A stretch of DNA of 64,000 bases from assembly GCA_037953745.1 (NCBI GenBank), contig JBAKBP010004289.1, positions 1 through 64,000 of the forward strand, read 5' to 3'. Shown here piece after piece: positions 30,798-40,422 of the stretch. This DNA is from Lithodes maja (taxonomy: Eukaryota; Arthropoda; Malacostraca; Decapoda; Lithodidae). Position numbers and translations under genes: made by a program. How positions within the stretch are numbered: the stretch's first letter is position 1; each line of letters opens with the position of its first letter. The notes under the pieces are model-generated. The model searched no databases, was not told where the DNA came from, and was given only the letters and a program-made list of their open reading frames with translations.

Positions 30798-31713
30798 CTT
30801 GGTGAATACAGTATGATAATTATCTGTAACACAGATATAATAGATAACAGATAATCACAGTATATAACAGATAATCACAGTATGATATAACACAGTATGT
30901 TATATGATAACAGATATAACAGATAATCACAGTATGATAATTATCTGTATTCAGTGAATCAAGGCCGAGGGGTTATCCTTTTACCACCTTGATCACAATC
31001 ATGGCACAATTGGTTCGGGATACGACTAGGTTCGGGAATAAAAATATATGACCTACACCTAGCCCGATCGTTCATCCAGTATCATTTAAGTCCCGTGCGA
31101 TCTGTACACCATCCAGGTAACTACATGCAAAGCAATGTAGAGCCCCGTTACCCTTGGCTCGGCTCTCCCGCGCTGGCACACCCTGTCAATTCAGGCGCGG
31201 CTATCTAACTAACATCTATGTTAAACTACATGTAATCTACAGTAGCTACCTGATGCGGGGCTTATTAGACAGCATTTGGGACACTAAACTAATTATTTAG
31301 CTACACTAAACTAATTATTCAGCTGATACTGAACCCCATGCTGAGTTTCACAGCAGCGGTGCCACCAGTGTGCCCTGGCTGTGCGTTGACATCCGCTCTG
31401 TTGAGCTACTACTCTACACCTAACGCTGCAAGTCTCTCAACGTCCCCCCCCCCCCCCCCACGGCATCGTGTCATGTCCAGTTTGGAAGCCTTGTACAGGA
31501 AGATGCTACACATACTAAACCTCTAACACTACTACGATATACACTACCATGCATTTTAGCCGAGTCAGACGTAACATGAACCTCTAATTTAGCAGAATAT
31601 TAGGATTCCGGGACTGATATTATGGTACAAGGAAGCTAGTGAGTAAGTCCATGGTTCCAAATTCGGATTCTACATAGTGAAAAATGTATGATTTGACACC
31701 AAGATCTATCTAT
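30798..31713. other. Spacer: CAGATAATCACAGTAT-type tandem repeats, then unassigned sequence
   Basis: About 30820-30950 consists of imperfect repeats of ATAACAGATAATCACAGTATGATA just upstream of the unknown gene. From 30960 to 31713 I see no ORF, motif or repeat family, except a C-run near 31446-31460. Confidence 0.5.
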
Positions 31714-32096
31714 CTTGTCTTTTCAGAACCAATTAAGTCCGTCTCATAATAGTTTGTGTTTAGTTTATCGCTCACTCCCCCTCTGTAACTCTCTCTTTCT
31801 ATCTATCTATCTCTCTAATGCATCTACGTAACTCCCTTATACATTAACATAACTATGTCTTATTTGGACTTTTTGTAATCTTTGAATCATTTCTAATGCA
31901 ATGGAATTGAAAACAATATTATCCTTCTAGCACACAAATAATAACATGAAAAAGAGTCAATATAAAAGTCTCCTTTGTCTTTTCAGAACCAATTAAGTCG
32001 TCTCATAATAGTTTGTGTTTATCGCTCACTTCCCCTTCTGCAACTCTCTTTCTATCTATCTTGTCTTTTCAGAACCAATTAAGTCCGTCTCATAAT
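31714..32096. repeat. Tandem duplication, unit about 265 bp
   Basis: The block beginning CTTTTCAGAACCAATTAAGTC occurs near 31717, 31978 and 32067, with the CGCTCACTCCCCCTCTGTAAC block at about 31770, 32024 and 33012. A CR1-like insertion interrupts the last repeat at 32097, and its continuation is 32988-33160. Confidence 0.7.
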
Positions 32097-32987
32097 TTGG
32101 TTGAGCATTGGTTAATGCCTTTTCATCCAAAAAAATGCAAGTACATGCGGATTGGGACCAGCAAGATAGACAAGGTAGGATACAGTATGTATGAAGCGAT
32201 GGAGGAAGTGAGTGCAGAAAAGGATATAGGAGTAGTGATAGACAATAAGTTAAATTTCTCAGAACATTTAGCGGAAAAGATAAACAAAGCCAATAGAATT
32301 GTAGGGCTGATAAGGAGAACATTTGTGTCACTTGACGAAGAAATCTTCAGGAATCTCTATACAGCGCTGGTTAGGCCGCACCTGGAATATGCAAACCAGG
32401 TGTGGGCTCCATATATGGTAAAGGATATAGAAGCAGTGGAGAAAGTGCAGAGGAGAGCTAGCAAGCTGGTACCAACGTTGAAGAACGCAGGCTATGAGCA
32501 GAGGTTGAGGACACTGGGGCTTCCGACACTGGCATATAGGAGAAAGAGAGGGGATATGATAGAGACTTTTAAGATAGTGTCAGGAAAGTACGATGAGGAT
32601 GTGTGTGAAGGTATCTTCTTGATGCGGGAGGGAACAAGAACGAGAGGACACTCTAAGAAAATTTACAAAGAAAGAAATAGGCTTGAGAAGGCAAAGAACT
32701 CATTTTGTGATAGAGTGGTAAATGAGTGGAACGCACTGCCCCAGTATGTAGTCGATTCCGAATCAATAAGGGAGTTTGAAAGTAATCTTGATAAAGCATG
32801 GGGAAGACAAGATTTGAAGTTTGATTATAAAACAAAAATACAGAATAGTAAAAATGTTGCGTCTGCTACCGCCGCCGCCAACACCGTGAACGACCGCAGC
32901 AGTGCAAGTACTGGTACTGAGCTGGATACACAGGCATAGTTTGCCTTTTTCCAGAGGATCTACTGTAAGAAACTGTAAGAAACTGTA
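32097..32987 (+). mobile_element. CR1-like LINE, copy c, 5'-truncated
   Basis: Encodes only the RT palm end and C-terminus (EHWLMPFHPKKCKYMRIG to the TAG at 32939) and ends in GTAAGAAACTGTAAGAA repeats. Nearly identical to copies a and b. A possible short target duplication ATAAT sits either side. It is inserted into a tandemly duplicated sequence. Confidence 0.82.
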
Positions 32988-33165
32988 AGAATAATAGTTC
33001 GTGTTTATCGCTCACTCCCCCTCTGTAACTCTCTCTCTTTCTATCTATCTATCTCTCTAATGCATCTACGTAACTGCCTTATACATTAACATAACTATGT
33101 CTTATTTGGACTTTTTGTAATCTTTGAATCATTTCTAATGCAATGGAATTGAAAAATATAATATC
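32988..33165. repeat. Continuation of the 31714 tandem repeat
   Basis: About 165 bases match 31750-31920 (CTAATGCATCTACGTAACT, GTCTTATTTGGACTTTTTG) with small indels in the CTAT microsatellite. Confidence 0.7.
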
Positions 33166-33168
33166 GGA

Positions 33169-33328
33169 CATTTTCCGAATACTTATATAAAGTCCGACAA
33201 CGTCAGAGACTGTCGGAACGATGACTGAAATGTCCGAACTACCGAAGTGCATGTCCGAGAGGCCGTAGCCAGTCCAACTAGTACGGGTTTCCGACTTCTA
33301 GAGGTCCGAGATGGCGAGGGTTTACTGT
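33169..33328. mobile_element. Possible Tc1/mariner-pogo element end
   Basis: Ends GGCGAGGGTTTACTG followed by TA. Reversed this reads CAGTAAACCCTCGCC, resembling Tigger/pogo termini, which insert at TA. The segment repeats TCCGA-type words. The other end was not found. Confidence 0.4.
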
Positions 33329-33336
33329 ACTACATA

Positions 33337-33985
33337 TCGGATACCTAAATGAGAAAGCAAACTATTCGATGAATGGCACTCAGCTTAAGAATGTAAACAG
33401 AGAAACCGATCTGGGAGTAACAATATTGAGTAACCTAAAACCGAGTCAACAATGTTCAGAAGTTGTTAAGAAGGCAAACAAAATAATTGGCTTTATAGGC
33501 AGGTCATTTGAGCATAAATCCAAAGAAGTTATCCTAACCCTTTACAATTCCTTAGTCCGCCCTCTTCTGGAATACTGCGTTCAATCCTGGTGCCCTTATT
33601 ACCAAAAAGATATAAACAAGCTAGAACGAGTTCAACGTAGAGTTACCAAAATGATACCTAGCCTATAGAACAAACCATACGAAGAGCGTCTTAGAGAATT
33701 ATATCTATTTCCTTTAACTCAGCGCAGATTAAGAGGTGACTTAATTCAAGTGTTCATCAAAGGCATCGATAATATGAACTGTAGTAAGTACTTCACTATC
33801 GACCAATCTAATTACACGCGGGGAAACGGTTGCAAAATTATTGATAAATCTTTTAACTCACACGAATCTAAGAATTTCTTCTTCAATCGAGTTGTCAACT
33901 TGTGGAATGGGCTTCCCCCGAGACGTTATAGACTGCAGCACCGTTGATTCATTTAAACTCCGCTTAGACAAATATCTCGCATCAA
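33337..33985 (+). pseudogene. CR1-group LINE RT C-terminal fragment
   Basis: Encodes NRETDLGVTILSNLKPSQQ, YNSLVRPLLEYCVQSWCPYY, KLERVQRRVTKMIPSL then a stop, RRLRGDLIQVFIKGI, and NFFFNRVVNLWNGLP with a frame change near 33925 (VDSFKLRLDKYL). A family distinct from copies a-c. It is interrupted at about 33990 by a minus-strand poly-A LINE. Confidence 0.75.
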
Positions 33986-33991
33986 ACCCGC

Positions 33992-33993
<2 letters not shown>

Positions 33994-34028
<35 letters not shown>

Positions 34029-36150
34029 CTATGTGATTGAGGGAGGCAAAAGGCATAACTGCCTATAGCGAGTGACTCCCCCATAGTTGAAAGAGTGACA
34101 GGGCCAAAATCAAGGGACGTTCGAGCCAAAATGCCTGGACACACGGAGTTTGAAGCAATTTAAGTCATAGGAAGAGGGAAAGACTGATTCTGGGAGAGAG
34201 TTCCAGAGCTCAGCTGTTGAGTAGAAGAATGTTTGAGAGTAACGTTTCACTCTTGGGTTGGAGAGTTGCACCAGAGTAGGGGTGGGATTGAATTGCAAGA
34301 CGGGTACCACGTGCCCTACGTAAAGGAGGTGGTATGCACTGGGATAGCTCTGAGGAACACTGATTATTATAGTAGCGATAGAATAGCGAGAGAGATGCAA
34401 CATTGCGGCGGAGAGAGAGAGATTGCAGAGAGTTGGTGAGTGGACGGGAGTTAATGATACGAAAGGCCTTCCTTTCAACTTTGTCTAGGAGAGCGGTGTG
34501 AGAGGAACCTCCCCACACATGTGAACAATACTCAATACAAGGGCGCACTATGCCCCTGTACAGAGCAAGAAGCTGTGCAGGGGAAAAGAACCCCCTAAGG
34601 CGGTTGAGCACACCCAGCTTCTGGGAGGCTGCCTTAGCAAGACTGGTAATATGGTCCTTCCAAATGAGAGCAGAAGAAAAAGAGACACCAAGAATATTGA
34701 GAGAAGATGAAGGGTTGATTTTTGTATTGTTGAAGAATAAGGGATAGTCCGCTGGGAGATCCTGACGGGTAGATAGATGGAGAAATTGGGTTTTGGAAGC
34801 ATTAAAGTTAACAAGGTTTTCTCTGCCCCAATTGGAAATAGTATTTAGATTAGAATTTAAGAGTTGTTGTTGTTGTTGTTCCCCAAGCTGCCTGGCCGAA
34901 CAGCCCCAAGGCCCCGAGCAAGGCCAAGCCCATAACCGAGCGCCCCCACAGAACCCTCCCCGCCGACCACAATAAAGCCTGGGTGACCGAAGCCACTCCA
35001 TGGCGGGGAGCTGAGGAGGGTGCGGAAATGCCCGGGAAACCAAAGCCCCACCCAGGGCCCTGTGTCCCTCAGCAATTATGAAGAGAAAGTTGAGGGGCAA
35101 GGGAAAAATGTGACGCTTTGGCTTCCAATCTTGGTAGATTGGGAGGTCAATCCACGTTAGAGACGCCGTCACTTGAGATCTAGAAAATATATAAGTAAAA
35201 GGAACAGTCAGAGTAAGCTATGGGTATGGCAGAGATTGCTCAGTTCTCACTCTGATAGACCAGCCCATCACCATTTAAGAGTTCTATGGCTTCATTACGT
35301 TTGTCGTTGAGGGATTGCTGGCTGGGGCGTTCTGAAAAACTAATGGAGTAGTGTAAGGTTGAGTCGTCTGCGTATGAATGGATGGGAATTAAGGTACAGT
35401 TAAGGAGATCATTTATAAAAATTAGAAAGAGAATAGGAGATAGGACAGAGCCCTGAGGAACACCGGAGTTTATAGGGTGAGGAAGTGAACAATGGCCGTC
35501 CACAACCGCGGCTATGGAACGGCCGGAAAGGAAATTAGAGACAAAGGCACAGATGGAGGGATAGAAACCGAAGGAGGGTAGTTTAGAAATTAAAGATTTA
35601 TGCCAGACTCTATCGAAGGCTTTTGATATGTCTAGTGCAATAGAAAAAGTCTCACCGAAGTCCCGAAAGGAGGATGACCAAGAGTTAGTAAGATATGAAA
35701 GAAGATCACCAGTAGAGCGACCCTTAAGGAAGCCATACTGGCGATCTGAGAGCAGATTATGAGAAGAGAAATGCTTAAGAAATTTGGAAGCAAGAATAGT
35801 TTCAAAAACTTTAGAAAGACAAGAGATAAGAGCAATTGGACGATAGTTGGAGGGTTGAGAGCGGTCACCCTTCTTTGGGACAGGTTGAATGTGAGCAAAC
35901 TTCCAGCATGAAGGGAAGACGTTAGAGGATAGACAGAGACGAAAGAGTTTGCCTAGGCAGGGAGTCAGCACGGAAGCACAGTTTTTGAGAACAACAGGAG
36001 GAACACCGTCCGGACCGTACGCCTTATCAGTGTTAAGCCCAGAGAGGGTAGAAAGTACATCTTTAGAAGAGATTAGGATATTAGGCATAAGTAAGAGAGA
36101 GGAGGGCGGAGAGGGAGGAATAGCACCGGAATCATCCAAGGTGGAGTTTC
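33994..36150 (-). mobile_element. Poly-A LINE (Jockey/CR1 group), copy 2
   Basis: A T-run at 33994-34028 is the poly-A tail. The RT is on the minus strand: AYGPDGVPPVVLKNCA, NYRPIALISCLSKVFETIL, QYGFLKGRSTGDLLSYL, ALDISKAFDRVWHKSL, SGVPQGSVLSPILFLIF and HSYADDSTLHYS. The C-terminus is LALYRGIVRPCIEYCSHVW. It is 5'-truncated before the RT. A 409-bp insertion (34864-35272) with target duplication splits it. The uninterrupted sequence is seen at 41220-41260. Confidence 0.85.
34864..35272 (-). mobile_element. Non-autonomous SINE-like element sharing LINE 3' end, copy 1
   Basis: Target duplication ATTTAAGAG (34855-34863, 35273-35281). On the minus strand it ends GGCCAGGCAGCTTGGGG plus AAC repeats, like the LINE 3' end at 24741-24800. 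It carries GACCGAAGCCACTCC (plus strand), also present in the LINE 5' region near 28507. No ORF. Probably mobilised by that LINE's enzymes. Confidence 0.75.
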
Positions 36151-36576
36151 GCGACTGACTGCGTTTGTAAATGAATAACTTTATTTTATCCCCCCCTCAG
36201 TTACTAACCCATCTGTCCCCTACTAACTTCCTAATCCTGCCACGGACATTAGTTCCAGGGCAGTAGTTCCCTTTCCAATGTTCCCTTACCCACTCTAAAC
36301 CACTGTTTGGACACTTGATCCTCAGTGTTTTGGAGGACAAGCAGCCTAGAAGGGTCACTAGACCTGTTGTTGCTTTATTTCCTTTGTACTCCTTTGTACT
36401 CTCTCCCCCTGTTCCACCTTCTCCACCATATCCTGGCTCTCTCTCCGGTCCCCTGCTCCCTGCATTATCTCTCGCTCCGTCTCCTTGCTTCGACTTGGTA
36501 CTTGTCTCTCTGCCTCTTTCACTATCACTCCTCTTACTTTCGGTTCTTGGTGGCTCCTGATGTACCACTTCCTTAA

Positions 36577-36998
36577 CCCTTGTCTAGCGGGGGGTTTTGG
36601 GCTTATTTGGGCATATTCAGGCCCTCCTGAATGATAAATCAAGTATCTGCATGAAAAGAAATGTATTCAGCAAAAAACTAGGCGCTAAAAGCTTAAAAAT
36701 TAGACCAGAACGAGCTACGTAGCACTCGTGGTTCTCATACAGAGGTACCAGTAACATGGGAGTTTAGCGTATAGCGGCATATTTTTCCCAGCTATGCTCA
36801 CTACTGGCTACACTGCCGGCGTCTCGAGAACACCGGGAACATGAGTTAATGGGCGGCGGTAAGCCCTGGGAGTCGGCTGTCTGGCCCGCTGCGCTCCCGG
36901 CCATTTGCACTCAATTTTAACCCTTTAAAAGCCTTAATAATGCCCCTAACTTGCTGCAAATTGGAGGCGGACTTAAGTCCGCCCCCGATCTTTAAGGG
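36577..36998. mobile_element. TTAA-flanked MITE, second family
   Basis: TTAA at 36573-36576 and 36999-37002. Ends are CCCTTGTCTAGCGGGG and CCCCCGATCTTTAAGGG. 422 bp, no ORF. A hairpin GGCGGACTTAAGTCCGCC lies near the right end. It sits inside LINE ORF1 sequence. Confidence 0.72.
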
Positions 36999-37298
36999 TT
37001 AATTGCCCTTCCCTTATTCTCCAAAAAAAAAAATCTTCTTTTGCTCTTCAGACAAATTTCCATTCTCTTCATCAGCCTTAGCTTGTAGTTCCCTTAACTG
37101 TTCTCGTTCTTCTACACTTAGGTCCTTTTTTACCCTTATATGATTCAGCTCTGTCGAATTTAATTTCTAGCTTACATTGGCTACTGCTTCTGCCGTTGAT
37201 CTAGATTTAAGTTCCACTCTTAGTGGTCTCATCTCGCCCTTCTTATATTTTCCTAACCTTCTCACATCCTCCAGTTATTTTACCCATCCATAACCCTC

Positions 37299-37720
37299 AC
37301 ATGTGGCCCACTTCACTCAGCCCCTGTCGCGCGAACCAAACCCTCTTAACTCGATTACGCATAGGACACACAAGACTCACTCATGGATATCTAATGACCA
37401 CTCCCCGTAGTCCACCACCAGAATGTCACCATTGTCACACAGTTCTTACTATTCATCACATTTTTTGCATTTGTCCCATGTACGACCCTGAAAGACGGCG
37501 CTTCTTGCGACGCACCTCATTAAAAGACATCCTTTCTGACTCTGATTCATTCTCTTACATAGCCATCAGTCATTTCTTGAAAGCTCTAAATCTATATAAT
37601 GACATCTGACCAGTGACCTACAGTATATGACTTGATTTACTAACTCCCCGCCAAACACTAGCCCTATGAGGGCTTAGGCCCAGAGGGCTAGTATAAAATA
37701 AATACATCTTCAACAACAAC
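37299..37720 (+). mobile_element. RNase H-type LINE 3' fragment with AAC tail
   Basis: Target duplication ATAACCCTC (37290-37298, 37721-37729). Encodes LLTRLRIGHTRLTHGYLM, PPECHHCHTVLTIHHIFC and CPMYDPERRRFLRR, the Cys/His C-terminal domain also found at 48380-48745, then a noncoding 3' end with CAACAACAAC. It is 5'-truncated. Confidence 0.8.
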
Positions 37721-38299
37721 ATAACCCTCGTCTAAGTATTCCAGTATCCCCTTGACTTTCTCATCATCACTTTACTTTCTTACCTTCATATCTGCCAGGT
37801 GCTCTTCCACATCTCCAAAGATTATTACACACTTACCTCTATCTATTGTCTCTCTCACTACCTTCTCTTTCTTCTTTAAAACTTGCACTAGATTTTTTTC
37901 AAACTCTTTCTTTTCCTTTTCTCTCTCTTCCTTCTGCTCCTTCACAATTTCATCAAGAGCTACCATCGTGGCACTCTCTACCCTTGTCCACTAATTTTTT
38001 ACCTCACTAATTACTTTTACTTCCTCACTCAGGTGGCTCCCATATTCCTTAAGCTGAGCCTTGAGTGCCACATTTTCTGCCGCTAACTCGTCTACTCTGG
38101 CCTCACTGCCTCAAGGCTGTCATTTACTGGCCTAGGCCTATCCACCCCGCTACCAGCGCCACATCACTCCCCTCCATCTCACAAGACCCATCAACTGTTT
38201 TTTCATACTTGCCAACTGATCATCCTTGTCCTCGGTGGTAAAGCCTTCGAACTCATAGTTCTCCTCATCCCCAGCTAGGTTTTCACGCCTTCCCGCCAT

Positions 38300-38564
38300 C
38301 GCAAGGTGGTTGTCTGCTAGCCTATAAACAAAACAATCGCCCCACTATCCCTTCTCACTCCAGGAACTGTTTAAATTAATCCATATTTTCAACTATTTGG
38401 AATATCTAATTACTTATGAACTGCTCATAAAACATCTAATTACTTATGAAATGCTCATATACTATCCGGGACAACACTTAGACACTCCTATTCACTTCAA
38501 AGAAGGTAACTCACTGTCGGAGAGCAGCTGCGAGGTGTTGACAGCTCGGAGGTCGGAGGACTGG
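38300..38564. other. Short spacer with a 30-bp direct repeat
   Basis: CATCTAATTACTTATGAAATGCTCATA-like units repeat at about 38402-38430 and 38433-38461. No gene is recognised. Confidence 0.45.
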
Positions 38565-38855
38565 TTCAGTTGTGATGACGATTTCCGTGGAGAGAGTTTC
38601 GAGGCGATGTTAGTAATATGACACAATTTTCAACACTAAATCTGTCTTAGCAGACCACACAACAACAAAGCTCCGACGTCTGCTTGCTTTAGGAGGTGCG
38701 CACATCGCCTCCGACCAGCTGTGTTTACATACGTCGGACGTGCGGCTTTCAAAACAAGCTTAATAGGCTTTCAAGCTTACGGATTTTAAAAGGACACCCG
38801 GGCTCCTGCCCATCTTCCGCGGTGTCCTTTTAAAATGCTGCACGGGCGGGAAGGG
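38565..38855. mobile_element. TTAA element family A, 5'-truncated copy
   Basis: Starts within the CTGGTTCAGTTGTGATGACG block and runs to the terminus GGGCGGGAAGGG plus TTAA (38856-38859). The left end is missing. Confidence 0.7.
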
Positions 38856-38859
38856 TTAA

Positions 38860-39096
38860 GGGGTATCCCCTAGGATGTTTTTGTTTTATGTATTCGGGTT
38901 GCGTTAGGCATTCTCCGGGTGCCCCTATATATTATAAGGCTCTCACGTCATTGACGGAGAGAACCACTACTATATTATCGTTTTGTTAGGAGCCTGCGTT
39001 TTCTGTCAATTAGTTTTCATTACGGTAGCTACTTGTGGATATGCTACAAGTATTGTATACTGTAGAACAGTAATTAGTATGTAATTCTAATTCCAG
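38860..39096 (+). promoter_or_regulatory. Possible promoter/5' untranslated region of the 39114 exon
   Basis: Contains TATATATTATAAGG (about 38925-38938) and TCACGTCATTGACG downstream. It lies between a TTAA element and the coding exon. A CAG acceptor-like site (TTCCAG, 39091-39096) precedes the ATG, so this may instead be the end of a 5'UTR intron. Inference only. Confidence 0.3.
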
Positions 39097-39191
39097 GAAC
39101 TAAACAAAAGAAGATGTCTGACGATGAATTAGAAGGTGCCCAGGTGCTGGTGCAATCACTAGTGCAGCAAGGTGTGCAGTACATGTTTGGG
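39097..39191 (+). CDS. HACL1: First coding exon resembling 2-hydroxyacyl-CoA lyase 1
   Basis: The ATG at 39114 opens 26 codons ending at 39191, immediately before GTATGT, a good splice donor in phase 0. The peptide contains GAQVLVQSLVQQGVQYMFG. This resembles the N-terminus of HACL1, a peroxisomal ThDP enzyme that cleaves 2-hydroxyacyl-CoA in fatty-acid alpha-oxidation, where a GA-x-V-(x)n-YIFG segment precedes the ThDP-binding core. A possible acceptor (TTCCAG) lies at 39091-39096. The next exon is not seen in the window, which would require an intron longer than 24 kb. Other ThDP-family enzymes share the segment, so the name is tentative. Confidence 0.5.
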
Positions 39192-39304
39192 GTATGTTGT
39201 GCTCTTTTTTCTTATTGATTTTTAAAGGCACCTCAGGTTTCACAGTTTCCGGCTCAGGATTTACCAAAGATGCAAGCATTCATAAGAATAACATATTTTT
39301 TTAA

Positions 39305-39786
39305 CCCTTCCCCACCCTGGGGGCCCCCTCCTAAGGACAGTGTCAGGTACCCGGGCGATTTGGCCAAAAAACTTTTAGGCCTAGGCTACCGTATCTTTGT
39401 TATTTTAACTGCTAGAAATTTCCCACGCATGTCTAAACGTAGTGTGGTTTCCAATCTGTAGACTGGCATTGAGTAGAGCTCTGTAAGTCAACTGGTTCAG
39501 TTGTGATGACGATTTCCGTGGAGCGAATTTTTCCGCGATGTTGACAATATCGGAGCTTTTCAGACACTAATTAAGTCATACCATACAACAACAACATTGA
39601 TCCGACGTCTCCTTCTTGTTTTCGGAGGTGCGGTGACGCAATGACCGGCTTTGTTTACATGCGTCGAACGCACGGCGTTCAGACCAAGCTGAATAGGCTT
39701 TCAAGCTTACTGCCTGGTATAAGGACACCCGGGGTCCTGCCCATCTTCCGCGGTGTCCTTATAAAAGGACAGCCGGGCTGGAAGGG
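39305..39786. mobile_element. TTAA element family A
   Basis: TTAA at 39301-39304 and 39787-39790. Ends are CCCTTCCCCACCCTGG and GCCGGGCTGGAAGGG. A subterminal hairpin has AAGGACAC and GTGTCCTT near 39721-39760. It lies just downstream of the splice donor at 39192, i.e. in the presumed intron. Confidence 0.82.
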
Positions 39787-39790
39787 TTAA

Positions 39791-40249
39791 AGGCAGGTGA
39801 TAACTAGCGCCGCTCGTGTGCCCTAGCGCGGATAAGATTTAAATATAGAAGTTACGCTCCCATGCCCAATAATTTTACACATGAGTAAATTACAGTTTTG
39901 CACTGTGCGGTTTTTCTCTAATAGTACCCCAAATGTGAAGAGTCAGCTGTAGTGCAGTATTTTCCCTTGTTCTAACACGGTTTGACCCGGCTCGGAGGAT
40001 GCCACTGACGTCATGCTCGGGTGAGCTCGGTCTGCCTCGGCTTCCTGAGACTCAGTTTCTCTCCCCACCCATGTTGAGGTGAACAAAACCGTGCAGTCCC
40101 AGTGTATTTTTTGTGCCAGCCCACCCCTCTACCAAATAACGAGGCAACATTTTAACATCAACTAGATTATACTACTGCTTAAACCTGAATTTATATAAAT
40201 ATTTAAAAAAAAAAATGGCCGAACCATCACCGCTCTCCCCTAAGCTTAC
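39791..40249. other. Unassigned spacer
   Basis: No ORF, repeat family or splice-bounded coding segment was recognised. An A-run lies at about 40205-40215. Confidence 0.4.
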
Positions 40250-40422
40250 TTGTGAAGCTCATCTTAATTCAGTTTCTTCGTTCATTGCTCAGAAGACTTA
40301 GAAAATGCAGAACAACTTTTCTCAATAATGAAGCTGTTGTACGTTCCTCCTTTGCATTCATTTTGCCAAAATTTGAATATTGCTCTTCTGTGTGGATATC
40401 TGTTGCTGATTGTCATCTTAGG
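40250..40422 (+). pseudogene. LINE RT C-terminal fragment, left half
   Basis: Encodes KCRTTFLNNEAVVRSSFAF and ILPKFEYCSSVWISVAD-type sequence, i.e. the LVxPxLEYCSxVW motif of LINE RT C-termini. It is interrupted by a poly-A LINE at 40423 and resumes at about 42490. Confidence 0.6.

Larger units (their letters stand above)
36151..38299 (-). pseudogene. CR1-like ORF1, interrupted by two insertions
   Basis: Minus-strand pieces in order: ATG at 38299 (MAGRRENLAGDEENYEFEG), a coiled coil near 37966-37800 (IVKEQKEEREKEKKEFEKN) followed by GKCVIIFGDVEEHL, then EMRPLRVELKSRSTAEAV and IRVKKDLSVEEREQLRELQ (37250-37080), then LRKWYIRSHQEP (about 36580) and a Gly/Glu-rich tail. This layout (N-terminal tail, coiled coil, RNA-binding domain) is that of LINE ORF1. 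It is interrupted by a LINE fragment (37299-37720) and a TTAA element (36577-36998), with stop codons. Confidence 0.65.

Noticed and set aside
30820..30950. CRISPR-like or regulatory array
   Set aside because: Repeats are short, contiguous and AT-rich without unique spacers; a simple tandem repeat.
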